From the NCBI RefSeq assembly GCF_002846365.1, contig NZ_PJMW01000002.1, positions 1,922,001 through 1,986,000 on the forward strand: a stretch of 64,000 nucleotides of DNA, read 5' to 3'. Numbering within the stretch: the first letter of the stretch is position 1; every line of letters begins with the position of its first letter. The stretch is from Nocardia fluminea (GTDB taxonomy: Bacteria > Actinomycetota > Actinomycetes > Mycobacteriales > Mycobacteriaceae). The translations under genes were made by a program, and so were the position numbers. The notes below the pieces were generated by a model. That model saw only the letters and a list, made by a program, of their open reading frames with translations, searched no databases and was not told where the DNA came from. Shown here piece by piece: positions 28,115-37,440 of this stretch.

Positions 28115-29146
28115 ATGCAGCTGGGAATGATCGGCCTCGGCCGGATGGGTGCCAACATCGTGCGCCGGATTGTGCGTGACGGGCACACCGCGGTCGGCTA
28201 CGAGCGTCACCCAGGGCCGATCCCCGAGCTGGAGGCCGAGCTCGGCGACAAGTTCAGTGGCACGACCGACCTGGCCGAGTTCATCGGCAGGCTCGAGGTG
28301 CCCCGCGTGGTGTGGGTGATGATCCCCGCCGGCGCCACCGGGAAGGTGATCGAGGACGTCGCCGAGTTGCTCGAGCCGGGCGACATCATCATCGACGGTG
28401 GCAACAGCCGCTACCATGAGGACATCAAGCGCGCGAAGGCGCTGGAGCCCAAGGGTATTCACTACCTGGACATCGGCACCTCGGGCGGCGTGTTCGGGCT
28501 ACAGCGCGGCTACTGCCTGATGATCGGCGGGAACAAGGCCCAGGTCGATTACCTGGAGCCGCTGCTGGCCACCATCGCGCCCGGCTACGAGTCGGCTCCG
28601 CGCACGCCCGGTCGCATCGGTGAGCCGTCTCAGGCCGAGAAGGGCTACCTGCTGTGCGGTCCGCACGGTGCGGGCCACTTCGTGAAGATGGTGCACAACG
28701 GCATCGAATACGGCGCGATGGGCGCCTACGCCGAGGGTCTCAACATCCTGAAGCACGCCAACGCGGGCTCGGAGTACCTGCACGGTGAGCACTCCGCCGA
28801 GGAGACGCCGATGGAGCACCCCGAGTACTACCTGTACGACCTGGACATCCCGGCCATCACCGAGGTGTGGCGTCGCGGCTCGGTCGTCGCCTCCTGGCTG
28901 CTCGATCTCACCGCGTCGGCCCTGGTCGCCGATCCCGACCTGGACTCCTACAGCGGCCGCGTCTCCGACTCCGGCGAAGGCCGCTGGACCGTCGACGCGG
29001 CCATCGACACCGCGGTCCCCGTCCCGATCCTCTCCGCCGCCCTCTATCAGCGCTTCTCGTCCCGGGGGCAGGCCCTCTACGGCGACAAGATGCTCTCGGC
29101 CATGCGCAAGGCGTTCGGTGGCCACAACGAGCTCCCGCAAAAATAG
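28115..29146 (+). CDS. gnd: 6-phosphogluconate dehydrogenase, decarboxylating, short form
   Basis: 343 residues; the short, usually NAD-preferring GndA type. The nucleotide fold is MIGLGRMGANIVRR, substrate motifs are DGGNSRYHED and GTSGGVFGLQRGY, and the catalytic lysine/asparagine lie in GAGHFVKMVHNGIEYG. It oxidises 6-phosphogluconate to ribulose 5-phosphate and CO2 in the pentose phosphate pathway. GAGGAGA stands eight bases before ATG 28115. Monocistronic. Confidence 0.95.
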   Translation: MQLGMIGLGRMGANIVRRIVRDGHTAVGYERHPGPIPELEAELGDKFSGTTDLAEFIGRLEVPRVVWVMIPAGATGKVIEDVAELLEPGDIIIDGGNSRYHEDIKRAKALEPKGIHYLDIGTSGGVFGLQRGYCLMIGGNKAQVDYLEPLLATIAPGYESAPRTPGRIGEPSQAEKGYLLCGPHGAGHFVKMVHNGIEYGAMGAYAEGLNILKHANAGSEYLHGEHSAEETPMEHPEYYLYDLDIPAITEVWRRGSVVASWLLDLTASALVADPDLDSYSGRVSDSGEGRWTVDAAIDTAVPVPILSAALYQRFSSRGQALYGDKMLSAMRKAFGGHNELPQK

Positions 29147-29405
29147 CCCCCTTGACAGCAACGACCGGTCTTTCGTCGTCAGACGGGGGCCGGTCGTCGC
29201 GTTTCCGGGTCCATCCGGAAGGAGCGAAAATCCTCGGATGCTACCCGTGCCGGAGAGTAAAACAATGATGTTCCACAAAATAGGAACACGTTCTCCTTTT
29301 CCAGGACAATCGTCCAGTCCGACCTATACCTTGTGGTCAGAGGGGGGAAAGCCCACCTGATGAGGAATTCGCCCCGGCCCTCTCGCCGGGGCTATGGAGG
29401 AAATC

Positions 29406-30104
29406 ATGTTCCGGACTTCGCGTATCGCCGCGGGCGTCGCCACCACCGCTCTGGTCGTCGCCGGTGTCGGTGTCGGCCTTGGATCCGGCGTCGCCGCCGC
29501 CGCCACCTGCGAGGTGAGCAGTCACGACACCAAGCAGGACTGGAGCACTGTCGGTGTCACCCACGTCTACGACAAGATCGCCAGCGCCGAGCAGATCGGG
29601 GTGGGCACCTCGGTCACCTACAAGGTGATCGTCGGGACCACCGGGATCGGCAACCCGTACGTCAACACCATCACCGATTTCCCGCCGGTCGGCTTCGGCG
29701 CGCCGACCAAGACCACCATCACCGCCTACCACGCGATCGGCGGACAGGTCACCGAAGACGTCACCGCCGAGCCCAACGCGGGCGGCTGGAAGGTGACGAG
29801 CACCGGTTGGTTCGTCAACTCCGGCAACCCGGTCACCCTGACCATCACCTACCCCGTCCCCAGCGGGATCAAGGTGGGTCAGATGGTCACCAGCGGTGGC
29901 GTCGGCGTCGCCGGCACGGTGGGTGTCAGCAACGAAATGCCCGGTCTCACGGCCTGTTTCACCGCGCGCGGCGCCAACGCCGGCGAGACGGTGATCGGCA
30001 GCCTCGGTGACAACGGGCTCGGTTCCGATGATGGCCAGCTGAGCTCCACCGGCTCGCTGAGCGACATCATCTCCGACGTGCTGGGCGATCTGATCGGTAG
30101 CTGA
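29406..30104 (+). CDS. Secreted hypothetical protein
   Basis: 232 residues from ATG 29406 behind GGAGGAAATC. A Sec signal peptide ends near AAA-ATCEV (about residue 38). The mature part is beta-rich and Thr/Gly-rich and has two cysteines (CEVSS, LTACFT) that could form a disulfide. It ends in a short Asp/Ser/Leu tail. No family is recognised. A terminator follows directly, so it is a single-gene unit upstream of the esterase. Confidence 0.75.
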   Translation: MFRTSRIAAGVATTALVVAGVGVGLGSGVAAAATCEVSSHDTKQDWSTVGVTHVYDKIASAEQIGVGTSVTYKVIVGTTGIGNPYVNTITDFPPVGFGAPTKTTITAYHAIGGQVTEDVTAEPNAGGWKVTSTGWFVNSGNPVTLTITYPVPSGIKVGQMVTSGGVGVAGTVGVSNEMPGLTACFTARGANAGETVIGSLGDNGLGSDDGQLSSTGSLSDIISDVLGDLIGS

Positions 30105-30120
30105 TCGTCTGGCACCTGGT

Positions 30121-30152
30121 CGCCGGGACGGTCTCGCGCTGCCGTCCCGGCG
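30121..30152. terminator. Terminator after the secreted protein gene
   Basis: A perfect 11-bp inverted repeat, CGCCGGGACGG (30121-30131) with 30142-30152, 10-base loop, 16 bases after the stop. Confidence 0.75.
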
Positions 30153-30199
30153 CACCATTCTCTGTGTGGCGCACTCTCTTTCGAACTCTGTGAGGACTC

Positions 30200-31189
30200 G
30201 TGTTTTCCTGTAAGCGGACGCTGCTGACCGCGCTCGGCGTCATCGCGCTGTCGGTCGCCGCCATCGGGCCCGCGGGCGCGGACGGATCGCGGCTGGATCG
30301 GATCGAGCGGCCCGGCCAGCGGCAGCAGACGCTGCACGTGTACTCCGCGTCGATGGACCGGGTGATCCCGTTGCAGGTCATCACGCCGCACGACACCAGC
30401 GCGCCGCGTCCGACGCTGTATCTGCTCAACGGTGCGGGCGGCGGCGAGGACATCGCGAACTGGTACAACCAGACCGACATCGTGCAGTTCTTCGCCGACA
30501 AGAACGTCAACGTCGTCACTCCGGCGGCGGGCGCGTTCTCGTACTACACCGACTGGCAGCGCGACGATCCGAAGCTCGGCCGCAACAAATGGCAGACCTT
30601 CCTCACCGAGGAACTCCCGCCGATCATCGACGCCACCCTGGGCACCACCGGCGTGAATGCCATCGCGGGCCTGTCGATGTCGGCCACGGCGGTCCTCAAC
30701 CTGGCCATCGCCGCCCCCGACCGCTACCGCGCCGTCGGCTCCTACAGCGGCTGCGCCTCGGTCGACGATCCGATCAGCCGCGCCTACATCGACTTCGTCC
30801 TCGCCCGCGGTGGCGCCGACCCCGCCAACATGTGGGGCCCGCCCGGTGACCCGGCCTGGCGCGCGAACGACGCCTACCTCAACGCGGAACGCTTGCGCGG
30901 CAAGGCGATCTACCTGTCCAGCGCGAACGGACTTCCCGGCGCGGCCGAGACCCTCCCGCCCGGCGCGACGCCGGGAAAAGTCATCGGCATGACCGATCAG
31001 ATCCTCCTCGGCGGCGCCATCGAGGCCGCCGCGAACCAGTGCACCCAGCGTCTCGCCGCTCGCCTCGCGGAACTGAACATCCCCGCCCACACCGAATTCC
31101 GCCCGGCAGGCACCCACACGTGGCGGTACTGGGAACAAGACCTGCACAACTCCTGGCCGCTGATCGCCGCCGCGATCGCCGCCGGCTGA
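30200..31189 (+). CDS. Secreted esterase, antigen 85 / mycolyltransferase-like
   Basis: 329 residues. Signal peptide TLLTALGVIALSVAAIGPAGA (cut near residue 28). Alpha/beta-hydrolase fold: oxyanion region LYLLNGAGGGEDIANW, nucleophile elbow AGLSMSATAVLNL (Ser near residue 160), and the catalytic histidine in AGTHTWRYWEQDL near the end. Antigen-85 proteins transfer mycolate between trehalose mycolates and arabinogalactan. Mycolate transfer is inferred from the family; plain esterase activity is the safer reading. GTG 30200. Confidence 0.85.
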   Translation: MFSCKRTLLTALGVIALSVAAIGPAGADGSRLDRIERPGQRQQTLHVYSASMDRVIPLQVITPHDTSAPRPTLYLLNGAGGGEDIANWYNQTDIVQFFADKNVNVVTPAAGAFSYYTDWQRDDPKLGRNKWQTFLTEELPPIIDATLGTTGVNAIAGLSMSATAVLNLAIAAPDRYRAVGSYSGCASVDDPISRAYIDFVLARGGADPANMWGPPGDPAWRANDAYLNAERLRGKAIYLSSANGLPGAAETLPPGATPGKVIGMTDQILLGGAIEAAANQCTQRLAARLAELNIPAHTEFRPAGTHTWRYWEQDLHNSWPLIAAAIAAG

Positions 31190-31226
31190 CACTCGCGAAG
31201 GCGACCGGTGTAGTCGGCGAAACGCC

Positions 31227-31267
31227 AACGGCGGGTGGTCTCCGAACTTCGGAAACCACCCGCCGTT
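31227..31267. terminator. Bidirectional terminator
   Basis: A perfect 13-bp inverted repeat (AACGGCGGGTGGT, 31227-31239 with 31255-31267) whose loop holds a further short TCCGA/TCGGA stem. It lies between the converging esterase and acetyltransferase genes. Confidence 0.85.
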
Positions 31268-31285
31268 GCTGTCGATCAGCGGTGA

Positions 31286-32608
31286 CTAGCGCTCGATGAT
31301 CGCCACGACACCCTGGCCGCCCGCGGCGCAGATGGAGACCAGCGCGCGGCCGGAACCCTTCTCCGCCAGCATCTTCGCGGTCGAAGCGACGATGCGGCCG
31401 CCGGTCGCGGCGAACGGGTGGCCCGCGGCGAGCGAGGAGCCGTTGACGTTGAGCTTGCTGCGGTCGATGGAGCCCAGCGCGCCGTCGAGGCCGAGGCGCT
31501 CCTTGCAGTAGGCGTCGGACTCCCACGCGGCCAGGGTGGCCAGCACCACGGAGGCGAAGGCCTCGTGGATCTCGTAGTAGTCGAAGTCCTGCAGGGTCAG
31601 GCCGTTGCGGGCCAGCAGGCGCGCGACCGCGTAGGTGGGCGCCATCAGCAGGCCGTCGGGGCCGTGGATGTAGTCCACCGCGGCGACCTCGGAGTCGACC
31701 AGGTGGGCCAGCACCGGCAGGTTGCGCTCGGCCGCCCACTCGTCGGTGGACAGCAGCACCGCGGACGCGCCGTCGGTGAGCGGCGTGGAGTTGCCCGCGG
31801 TCATGGTGGCGTCGCCCGCCTTGACGCCGAACACCGGCTTCAGGGTCGACAGCTTCTCCACGGTCGAGCCGGGACGCAGGTTGTCGTCGCGGGTCAGGCC
31901 GAGGAACGGGGTGATCAGGTCGTCGAAGAAGCCACGGTCGTAGGCGGCCGCCATGTTCTTGTGCGAAAGGTAGGCCAGCTCGTCCTGCGCCTCGCGGGCG
32001 ACGCCGAATTCCTTCGCGGTGATGGCGGCGTGCTCACCCATCGACAGGCCGGTGCGCGGTTCGGCGTTCTTGGGAATCTCGATACCCAGCATCGAGGGGC
32101 GCAGCTGGCCGACCAGCTTGACCTTGTCCTTGGTGGTGCGGGCGCGGTTGGCGGTGAGCATCCACTCGCGCATGTCCTCGCTCACGCCGATCGGCGCGTC
32201 GGAGGTGGTGTCGGCGCCGCCGCCGATGCCGGACTCGATCCGGCCCAGCGCGATCGCGTCACCGACGGTGACGATCGACTGCAGGCCGGTGCCACAGGCG
32301 AGCTGCAGGTCGTGGGCGGGGGTGTAGGGCGAGAGCTTCGAGCCGAGGACGCTCTCGCGAATCAGGCTGTGCTCGCCGACCTTCTTGAGCACAGCGCCGC
32401 CGACGACCATGCCCAGGCGCTCGCCCTGCAGGCCGAACCGGCTGACGAGCCCATCGAGGGCGGCGGTGAACATGTCCTGGTTGGACGCCTTGGCATAGGC
32501 CTTGTCGGAGCGCGCGAACGGGATGCGGTTGCCGCCAACGATGGCAATCGGGCGCGTGGTCTTGGCGGCCTTGGCCGGGGACTTCGCCGAGCGGGCTTTG
32601 CTGGTCAC
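31286..32608 (-). CDS. fadA2: Acetyl-CoA acetyltransferase / thiolase (FadA2 type)
   Basis: 440 residues, the same size as mycobacterial FadA2 (Rv0243). The nucleophilic cysteine is in LQLACGTGLQSIV, the histidine loop in YEIHEAFASVVLATL, SLAAGHPFAATGGRI is the CoA-loop block, and the second catalytic cysteine is in ICAAGGQGVVAIIE. It performs reversible thiolysis of beta-ketoacyl-CoA. The N-terminal ~20 residues are basic and low complexity. GTG 32608 follows GGAGAAC. It diverges from fabG4 around a palindromic operator. Confidence 0.93.
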   Translation of the reverse strand: MTSKARSAKSPAKAAKTTRPIAIVGGNRIPFARSDKAYAKASNQDMFTAALDGLVSRFGLQGERLGMVVGGAVLKKVGEHSLIRESVLGSKLSPYTPAHDLQLACGTGLQSIVTVGDAIALGRIESGIGGGADTTSDAPIGVSEDMREWMLTANRARTTKDKVKLVGQLRPSMLGIEIPKNAEPRTGLSMGEHAAITAKEFGVAREAQDELAYLSHKNMAAAYDRGFFDDLITPFLGLTRDDNLRPGSTVEKLSTLKPVFGVKAGDATMTAGNSTPLTDGASAVLLSTDEWAAERNLPVLAHLVDSEVAAVDYIHGPDGLLMAPTYAVARLLARNGLTLQDFDYYEIHEAFASVVLATLAAWESDAYCKERLGLDGALGSIDRSKLNVNGSSLAAGHPFAATGGRIVASTAKMLAEKGSGRALVSICAAGGQGVVAIIER

Positions 32609-32698
32609 TCGAGTTCTCCATGGTCTCGTCGGTTCCGGGTAACGCCGGCCGGTGGAATTGGCCCCCGTGCGGTCGCGGCGTCGTATCGGTTTACATTA

Positions 32699-32718
32699 AA
32701 CTTACTCCGGAGTAAGTT
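32699..32718. promoter_or_regulatory. Perfect 20-bp palindrome in the fadA2/fabG4 divergent promoter
   Basis: AACTTACTCCGGAGTAAGTT is fully self-complementary and stands between fadA2 (minus) and fabG4-htdX (plus), 91 bases from one start and 96 from the other. Its 16-base core matches 13 of 16 positions at the promoter of the TetR gene at 23918. A single repressor dimer pair could control both directions. Confidence 0.7.
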
Positions 32719-32813
32719 CGTTGTCGACACCGTACCCGCAAGTGTGCGCTCACACGGGGGACACTGGGCGGAGCACGGTCACACACTCGTCGAGCACAGA
32801 GAAGGTAGGAACA

Positions 32814-34169
32814 GTGGCAGCCAAGAGCAAGGGTGCACCGAACCTCTACGGATCTTTCATCCACTCCGCCCCCGGCGCGTTCCTCGCGAGCAAGCTGGGC
32901 CTCCCGCAGCCGGCCGAACTGCGCCGCTACAAGGCGGGCGAGCCCGCGCTGCCCGGTCCGGTGCTGCTGGGCGGCAAGGGCCGCCTGGCCGAGCCGGTCC
33001 GCGCGCTGCTGTCGGATTACACCGTCGCCGACTCGCTCGCCTCGGGCACCAAGTACGGCGCGCTGGTCTTCGACGCCACCGGCATCGACTCGATCGACAA
33101 GCTCGCGCAGCTGTTCGAGTTCTTCCAGCCCGCCATGCGCAGCCTCGCGCCGTCGGGCCGGGTCGTGGTCCTCGGCACCACCCCCGAACTGGTCGGCTCG
33201 GTCGACGAGCAGATCGCCCAGCGCGCGCTCGAGGGCTTCACCCGTTCGGTCGCCAAGGAACTGCTGCGCGGCGCCACCGGCCAGCTCGTCTACGTGCACC
33301 CCGAAGCGGGATCTTCCGCGACCGGCCTCGAGTCGACCCTGCGCTTCCTGCTCTCGGCCAAGTCGGCCTTCGTCGACGGTCAGGTCATCCGGGTCGGTTC
33401 CGCCGATTCGGTCGCCCCGGCTTCGTGGGACTCCCCGCTCGCGGGCAAGGTCGCGGTCGTGACCGGCGCCGCGCGCGGTATCGGCGCCACCATCGCCGAG
33501 GTGTTCGCCCGTGACGGCGCCACCGTGATCGTCGCCGACATCCCCGCTGCGGGCGAGGCGCTGTCGGACACCGCGAACAAGATCGGCGCCACCGCACTGG
33601 CCCTCGACGTCACCGCGGCCGACGCCGCCGAGCGGCTGGCCGACTTCGCCACCGAGCGTTTCGGCGGCATCGACATCGTCGTCCACAACGCAGGCATCAC
33701 CCGCGACAAGCTGCTCGCCAACATGGACGAGGGCCGCTGGAACTCGGTGATCAACGTCAATCTCGCTGCCCCGCACCGCATCACCTCCGGCCTCGTCGCT
33801 AAGGGCGTGCTCAAGGAAGGCGGCCGCGTGATCGACGTGTCCTCCATCGCGGGCATCGCGGGCAACCGCGGCCAGACCAACTACGGCGCGTCCAAGGCGG
33901 GCGTCATCGGCATGGTCGACGCCGAGTCCCCGGTGCTGGCCGAGAAGGGCATCACCATCAACGCGGTGGCGCCCGGTTTCATCGAGACCGCGATGACCGC
34001 CGCCATCCCCGTCGGCACCCGTGAGGCCGGTCGTCTGATGAGCTCGCTGCTGCAGGGTGGCCAGACCGTCGACGTCGCCGAGACCATCGCCTACTTCGCG
34101 AGCCCCGCGTCGAACGCGGTGAGCGGCAACGTGGTTCGCGTCTGCGGTCAGAGCCTGATCGGCGCCTGA
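32814..34169 (+). CDS. fabG4: High-molecular-weight 3-oxoacyl reductase FabG4
   Basis: 451 residues from GTG 32814 behind GAAGGTAGG. It has an N-terminal flavodoxin-like domain (residues ~1-200) and a C-terminal short-chain dehydrogenase: [27 protein letters not shown], and the Ser-Tyr-Lys triad in [27 protein letters not shown] block (Tyr near residue 358). It reduces 3-ketoacyl-CoA with NADH. The stop overlaps the start of htdX by one base (TGATG), so the two are coupled, as in Rv0242c-Rv0241c. Confidence 0.94.
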   Translation: MAAKSKGAPNLYGSFIHSAPGAFLASKLGLPQPAELRRYKAGEPALPGPVLLGGKGRLAEPVRALLSDYTVADSLASGTKYGALVFDATGIDSIDKLAQLFEFFQPAMRSLAPSGRVVVLGTTPELVGSVDEQIAQRALEGFTRSVAKELLRGATGQLVYVHPEAGSSATGLESTLRFLLSAKSAFVDGQVIRVGSADSVAPASWDSPLAGKVAVVTGAARGIGATIAEVFARDGATVIVADIPAAGEALSDTANKIGATALALDVTAADAAERLADFATERFGGIDIVVHNAGITRDKLLANMDEGRWNSVINVNLAAPHRITSGLVAKGVLKEGGRVIDVSSIAGIAGNRGQTNYGASKAGVIGMVDAESPVLAEKGITINAVAPGFIETAMTAAIPVGTREAGRLMSSLLQGGQTVDVAETIAYFASPASNAVSGNVVRVCGQSLIGA

Positions 34170-35038
34170 TGACTCAGACGATCACCCTCACCGAGGTGCC
34201 GAAGAACGGCGGCCTGTACGCCAAGGCGGCGCTGGGCGCCATCCCGCTGCCCGCCGCGCTGTCGGGTCGCAAGCCGACCCTGCCCGACCGGCGCGTCGTC
34301 GTCGAGGGCGTGGCGGTCGACCCCGACCACCTGGCCGCCTACTGCCACGCCACCGGCCTGCGTTTCAGCGACACCCTGCCGCTGACGTACCCCTTCATCC
34401 TCGCGTTCCCGCTGATGATGGAACTGCTCGTGGCGCGGGACTTCCCGTTCACGGCGGTCGGCGCGGTGCACTTCGAGAACGTCATCGAGCGCACCCGGGA
34501 GATCTCGGTCGCCGAGCCGCTCGATTTCTCCGCGCATGTGGAGAACCTTCGCGAACACCCGAAAGGTCTTCTGGTAGACGCGATCACGGAGATCCGGGTG
34601 GGCCGCGAGCTCGTCTGGCGTCAGGTCTCGACCCTCCTGCACCAGCAGCGCACCTCCCTCTCCGGCGGTCCCAAGCCGGAGCCTCCGGCCGACGAGGTGC
34701 CGCCGCCTCCGCTGCGCGTGCAGCGCGTCGATCAGAAGATCATCAACCGCTACGCCGCGGCCTCGGGCGATCGTAACCCGATCCACGTCTCCGGGATCGG
34801 CGCCAAGGCAATGGGTTTCCCGCAGACCATCGCCCACGGCATGTGGTCGGCAGCCGCGATCCTCGGCACCGTCGAGGGCCGTGTCCCCGAAAAGGCCACC
34901 TACGCGGTCAAGTTCGGCAAGCCGATCTTCCTGCCGTCCTCGGTGAACATCTACGCCGACCAGGTCGGATCCGGCTGGGATCTCTCCATCCTGCATCCCA
35001 AGAAGGGGTACCCACACCTCACCGCAACCTTGCGCTGA
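34169..35038 (+). CDS. htdX: 3-hydroxyacyl-thioester dehydratase HtdX (MaoC fold)
   Basis: 289 residues, double hot-dog. The N-terminal half (FILAFPLMMELLVARDFPF) is the inactive-type fold. The C-terminal half has the hydratase-2 motif YAAASGDRNPIHVSGIGAKAMGFP with the Asp/His dyad, then IAHGMWSAA. It hydrates enoyl thioesters or dehydrates (R)-3-hydroxyacyl thioesters. It forms an operon with fabG4, giving consecutive steps of fatty acid elongation or degradation. Confidence 0.93.
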   Translation: MTQTITLTEVPKNGGLYAKAALGAIPLPAALSGRKPTLPDRRVVVEGVAVDPDHLAAYCHATGLRFSDTLPLTYPFILAFPLMMELLVARDFPFTAVGAVHFENVIERTREISVAEPLDFSAHVENLREHPKGLLVDAITEIRVGRELVWRQVSTLLHQQRTSLSGGPKPEPPADEVPPPPLRVQRVDQKIINRYAAASGDRNPIHVSGIGAKAMGFPQTIAHGMWSAAAILGTVEGRVPEKATYAVKFGKPIFLPSSVNIYADQVGSGWDLSILHPKKGYPHLTATLR

Positions 35039-35049
35039 GTTTCCACCGG

Positions 35050-35086
35050 CAAGGGCCGCACACTCCAGGGGGGTGTGCGGCCCTTG
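35050..35086. terminator. Terminator after htdX
   Basis: A perfect 14-bp inverted repeat, CAAGGGCCGCACAC (35050-35063) with 35073-35086, 11 bases after the htdX stop, followed by TTGG. Confidence 0.85.
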
Positions 35087-35522
35087 TTGGTTTCGGGTCG
35101 GGGTGAATCGGTCGGCGCTGCGGAATCTGTTCGGGGACTGGGGCTTTCCGCGATCGACACCTTGGCAGATGTCGTTACGGGTATTTGCTGTGACTTTACT
35201 CATCGGCTGAAATGCGTTCGCTGAACAATTGCCATCGGCTGTTCTGCGGCCCATTCTGGTCTACCGTCCGGTGTTTTCTTCTGCGTGCTAAGAAATTGCC
35301 CGGGGCGCGGTGGGCTGACTTTGCAGTGTTGCCCGGCCGCCAATACCGCGTGCTGTCGCCACCGGGCTACTACCCGGCATCTGAACACCTCGGTGCCCGA
35401 ATTACGAGCATTTCGTACCCTCCGAAACGCGTGTAGAACTTCTCTTGCCCAGCGATCGTTCGGTCGCGGCGGCGGTTCACCTGATCCAGATCCGTGGCGA
35501 GAAGTGTTGTGGAGGAAGCGTT
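35087..35522. other. Intergenic region of lower GC
   Basis: About 430 bases with no convincing gene. GC is visibly lower than in the flanking genes around 35200-35440. It must contain the promoter of the secreted protein gene at 35523; no unambiguous -35/-10 pair or operator can be picked by eye. From here onward the mycobacterial gene order is lost. Confidence 0.5.
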
Positions 35523-36053
35523 GTGAACAAGATCAGTCTTTCGAATCGGGGGATTCTCCGGACAGTCGCTGTTGTGGGGGCGGCGCTGTCACTGGTCGCG
35601 AGTGCCGGGGCGGCGGCAGGCGCGGACACCGGCAGCGGTGAGACCGGTAGCGGGGTGATCGACACGGGCAGTGGGATTCTGGGGGATCTGCTCGACACCG
35701 GCAGCGGCATCCTCGGTGGTAGTTCGAGCGGTGGGTCGTCCGAGAGCGTGCAGCCGTGCAACCGCTCGACCAAGTCCGGTGGGGCCGGCGTCACCAACAC
35801 CACGCATCAGCTCGGTGTCACCGGCCCGACGTCGTTCGTCCTCACCTACGAAACCCTCAACATTCCCGACCGCATTCAGGTCTTCTACGAGGGCGGACAA
35901 GTGCTCGACACCGGCTACGTCGGCGACAACGCCAACCAGGGCACCGGATCTCGGGTCGTCTCGTTGCCGTCGGGATCGTCCTCGACAGTAAGCGTTCGGG
36001 TGACGGGACCGAATGACACCCAGTGGGAGTACACGGTCAACTGCCCGTCGTAG
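35523..36053 (+). CDS. Small secreted protein with Thr-Gly-Ser repeats
   Basis: 176 residues from GTG 35523 behind GGAGGAAGC. Signal peptide TVAVVGAALSLVASAGAAAGA. The next ~45 residues repeat DTGSG/ETGSG and DTGSGILG units. A beta-rich C-terminal domain with CNRSTKSGG and a final TVNCP cysteine follows. No family is recognised; the layout suggests an exported domain on a flexible linker. Confidence 0.7.
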   Translation: MNKISLSNRGILRTVAVVGAALSLVASAGAAAGADTGSGETGSGVIDTGSGILGDLLDTGSGILGGSSSGGSSESVQPCNRSTKSGGAGVTNTTHQLGVTGPTSFVLTYETLNIPDRIQVFYEGGQVLDTGYVGDNANQGTGSRVVSLPSGSSSTVSVRVTGPNDTQWEYTVNCPS

Positions 36054-36610
36054 TGACCCGCCCATCCGGGGCTGAGTTTTCGCAGGGGCCGCATACTCGA
36101 AACGCTATGCGGCCCTGAGCGAACAGCTATCCGGTAGGCAACTGGCAGCGAATCTTCCAGTTAGCGCAGGGTGCGCAGCAGAAATCGCGAATTCAGGTGC
36201 GGCGCAATCGGTTAAGTCTCCTGTGCTGTTACAAGTTTTCAAGGTGATATCAATCATGGACTAAGCCGAGCAGTAGCTGGGTATACAGCAAGGTTCGGCA
36301 CAAGCGTGGAGATGTGCCTATGTCCCTTCGCTTCGAGGATCTCCCAGCAGTTCGTGCGATTGATCGAATGTCCAGCGGTAATGATCTTGTTCGAGTTCGT
36401 GTCAGTGGTCCCGAACGACGGTCTTCGAGCAATCGATCTGAGATCCCCGAAACGAGTCCCGCCACCTCACGCGCATCGGGCAACCATGTGGCAATCGTTC
36501 CGCGAATGCCCCGAATGTCGCGGGCTAGGGCAGCCGCCACCGACCGTGTTAGAAATTTTCAGTCGGCAACAAAGTCGACAATCATGGTTAATACCAAGGG
36601 GTTTCACTTC
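36054..36610. other. Intergenic region, no gene seen
   Basis: Some 550 bases. Open frames exist but their codon use is unlike neighbouring genes. The last ~60 bases hold the ribosome site of the next gene (AAGGGGTTTCACTTC before ATG 36611). No tRNA, clear hairpin or direct repeat was found. Confidence 0.5.
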
Positions 36611-36997
36611 ATGAAGAAGATTCGCACGCTCAGCTTCGGCATCGTCATCGCCGCCGGGATGGCCATGTTCGGCACGGGCATCGCCACCGCGGACGAGGTC
36701 CCCCCGGCTGCCACCGACCCCGCCACGGGCGATGAGGCCACCACCGGTTCCGCCGACAGCCTGGCCGCGATCTTGAAAGCGCTGACCACCGGTTCGGCAG
36801 CGGCGGAGGACCCGGCGGACACCGACCCCGGCACCGGTACGGGCACCGAGGTCGCCGACGAGACCGACCCCGGCACCGGTGGCACGGGTGACGAGGCCTC
36901 GACCGGTTCGGCCGACAGCCTGGCCGCGATCCTGAAGGCGCTGACCACCGGTTCGGCAGCCGAGGAGGAAGTGGTGGAAACCCCGCCGGCTTCCTGA
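36611..36997 (+). CDS. Small secreted protein with an internal duplication
   Basis: 128 residues from ATG 36611. Signal peptide KKIRTLSFGIVIAAGMAMF ending GIATA-DEVPP. The mature protein consists of two copies of GSADSLAAILKALTTGSA separated by acidic DPGTG-rich linkers, ending VVETPPAS. Each copy could form an amphipathic helix. No family is recognised; a strong terminator follows. Confidence 0.7.
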   Translation: MKKIRTLSFGIVIAAGMAMFGTGIATADEVPPAATDPATGDEATTGSADSLAAILKALTTGSAAAEDPADTDPGTGTGTEVADETDPGTGGTGDEASTGSADSLAAILKALTTGSAAEEEVVETPPAS

Positions 36998-37008
36998 CAC
37001 ATTGCCCG

Positions 37009-37046
37009 AACGACGAATGCCCCGCGAGAGCGGGGCATTCGTCGTT
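37009..37046. terminator. Strong bidirectional terminator
   Basis: A perfect 17-bp inverted repeat (AACGACGAATGCCCCGC, 37009-37025 with 37030-37046) and a 4-base GAGA loop, between the secreted repeat protein and the convergent XRE regulator. Confidence 0.9.
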
Positions 37047-37050
37047 GTAC

Positions 37051-37440
37051 TCAACTGTGTCTGGCCGCCCGGAGCCCGTTGACATAAGCGGCGACAATCC
37101 GCAGATCACCTTCGGACAAACCGGAGAGGTCGACGATTCCCTCGGTGGATTGTGGTCGGCTCTGCTCCGTCTCGATCGGGTCAAGCCCGGCCTGCGTGAG
37201 CAGTGGCTCCGCGTCGAGGCCGACCGCTGCCGCCATGGCCTGCAAGGTCTCGGCGGTGGTGCTGGCGGGGACCTTCTGGCCGCGCTTGTACTGGGTCCCG
37301 TTCTCGACCTGCGTCCACAGGCTCGTACTGATCCGTGCTGCTTTCGCGGCTCGGTCCATCGACATCTCGCGCTCCTTGCGAGCAAGCCGCAGGGTGGCGC
37401 TGACCTCGGCGGGGACCACCGCGCTCCGTTGTCTCACCAT
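37051..37440 (-). CDS. XRE-family helix-turn-helix regulator
   Basis: 129 residues from ATG 37440; a GTG at 37467 would add nine. The helix-turn-helix lies at residues ~12-65 (LRLARKEREMSMDRAAKAA, then ISTSLWTQVENG). The C-terminal part DLSGLSEGDLRIVAAYVNGL is a short helix typical of host-type rather than CI-type regulators. It diverges from the phage-type gene at 37764 and is the first candidate regulator upstream of the tail cluster. Confidence 0.75.
   Translation of the reverse strand: MVRQRSAVVPAEVSATLRLARKEREMSMDRAAKAARISTSLWTQVENGTQYKRGQKVPASTTAETLQAMAAAVGLDAEPLLTQAGLDPIETEQSRPQSTEGIVDLSGLSEGDLRIVAAYVNGLRAARHS

Noticed and set aside
36314..36610. N-terminal extension of the secreted repeat protein
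   Set aside because: The upstream frame has poor codon character and would bury the signal peptide. ATG 36611 has its own ribosome site.
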